Assembly: GCA_001771975.1 (NCBI GenBank)
Contig: MERE01000135.1
Location: forward strand, 1-6,984
DNA: 6,984 nucleotides
From: Betaproteobacteria bacterium RIFCSPLOWO2_02_FULL_68_150
Lineage (GTDB): Bacteria > Pseudomonadota > Gammaproteobacteria > Burkholderiales > SG8-39
Direction: 5' to 3'
The notes under the pieces are model-generated. The model searched no databases. It worked only from the letters and a program-made list of their open reading frames with translations, and was not told where the DNA came from. Shown piece by piece: positions 6,935 to 6,984 of the stretch. A program made the position numbers and the translations under genes. How positions within the stretch are numbered: the stretch's first letter is position 1; each line of letters begins with the position of its first letter.

Positions 6935-6984
6935 GTGACCGATATTTCTCTAAGCCACGGAAAACATAAGGCTTTTCGGCTCTG

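Larger units (their letters stand above)
6621..6984. other. Upstream region of the jet operon, no recognised gene
   Basis: These 364 bases precede jetA and should hold the operon promoter. The part nearest jetA (6621-6791) stays open in the jetA frame and is GC-rich (about 65% over 6661-6780). From about 6781 to the window end GC falls to about 50%, and to about 47% over 6881-6984. I could not find a convincing sigma-70 (-35/-10) or sigma-54 promoter by eye, nor any tRNA or CRISPR-like repeat. Recognisable structure is limited to the palindrome at 6904-6926 and a short plus-strand open frame ending at 6934. Confidence 0.6.

Noticed and set aside
6790..6969. 59-codon plus-strand open frame beginning with ATG
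   Set aside because: Its translation is low-complexity and Arg/Ser/Gly-rich, with no ribosome binding site. The overlapping frame ending at 6934 looks more protein-like.
6952..6974. AAGCC...GGCTTTT hairpin resembling a plus-strand terminator
   Set aside because: The stem is only 5 bp with a 13-nt loop and four T residues, too weak to call.

Overview
The window is almost completely filled by one four-gene operon on the minus strand, read from right to left: jetA (6620 to 5181), jetB (5184 to 4594), jetC (4613 to 1242) and jetD (1245 to 13). Order, sizes, domain signatures and overlapping gene ends identify it as a complete Wadjet system of the type I (JetABCD) kind, related to MksBEFG/EptABCD and more distantly to MukBEF. 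By established knowledge of the family, Wadjet is an SMC-type defence complex. JetA (kleisin), JetB (KITE-like subunit) and JetC (SMC-type ATPase) form a DNA loop-extruding machine, and JetD (Toprim-fold nuclease) cleaves closed circular DNA such as incoming plasmids.

The genes look intact. JetC has a Walker A motif, an ABC signature and a Walker B motif with the catalytic glutamate. JetD keeps the Toprim glutamate and the DxD pair. I see no frameshift, internal stop, insertion sequence or truncation in the operon. Adjacent genes overlap by 4 nt (jetA/jetB, ATGA), 20 nt (jetB/jetC) and 4 nt (jetC/jetD, ATGA), so the four proteins are probably made from one message with translational coupling.

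The coding region is GC-rich (about 65% where I counted) with a strong preference for G or C at third positions. Together with the protein sequences this suggests a high-GC proteobacterium, perhaps beta- or gammaproteobacterial. No host gene is present to settle this.

Right of the operon (about 6621-6984) is a region without a recognised gene. GC content falls from about 65% (6661-6780) to about 50% (6781-6984). This part holds a near-perfect 23-bp palindrome at 6904-6926, which looks like an operator, and a short protein-like open frame on the plus strand ending at 6934 that may be the tail of a decayed gene. The true start of jetA is the main annotation ambiguity: the frame is open up to an ATG at 6791, but homology favours the ATG at 6620.

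The four-gene system is already described, so I do not claim it as new. The less explained signals are the upstream palindrome, the composition step and the orphan open frame.
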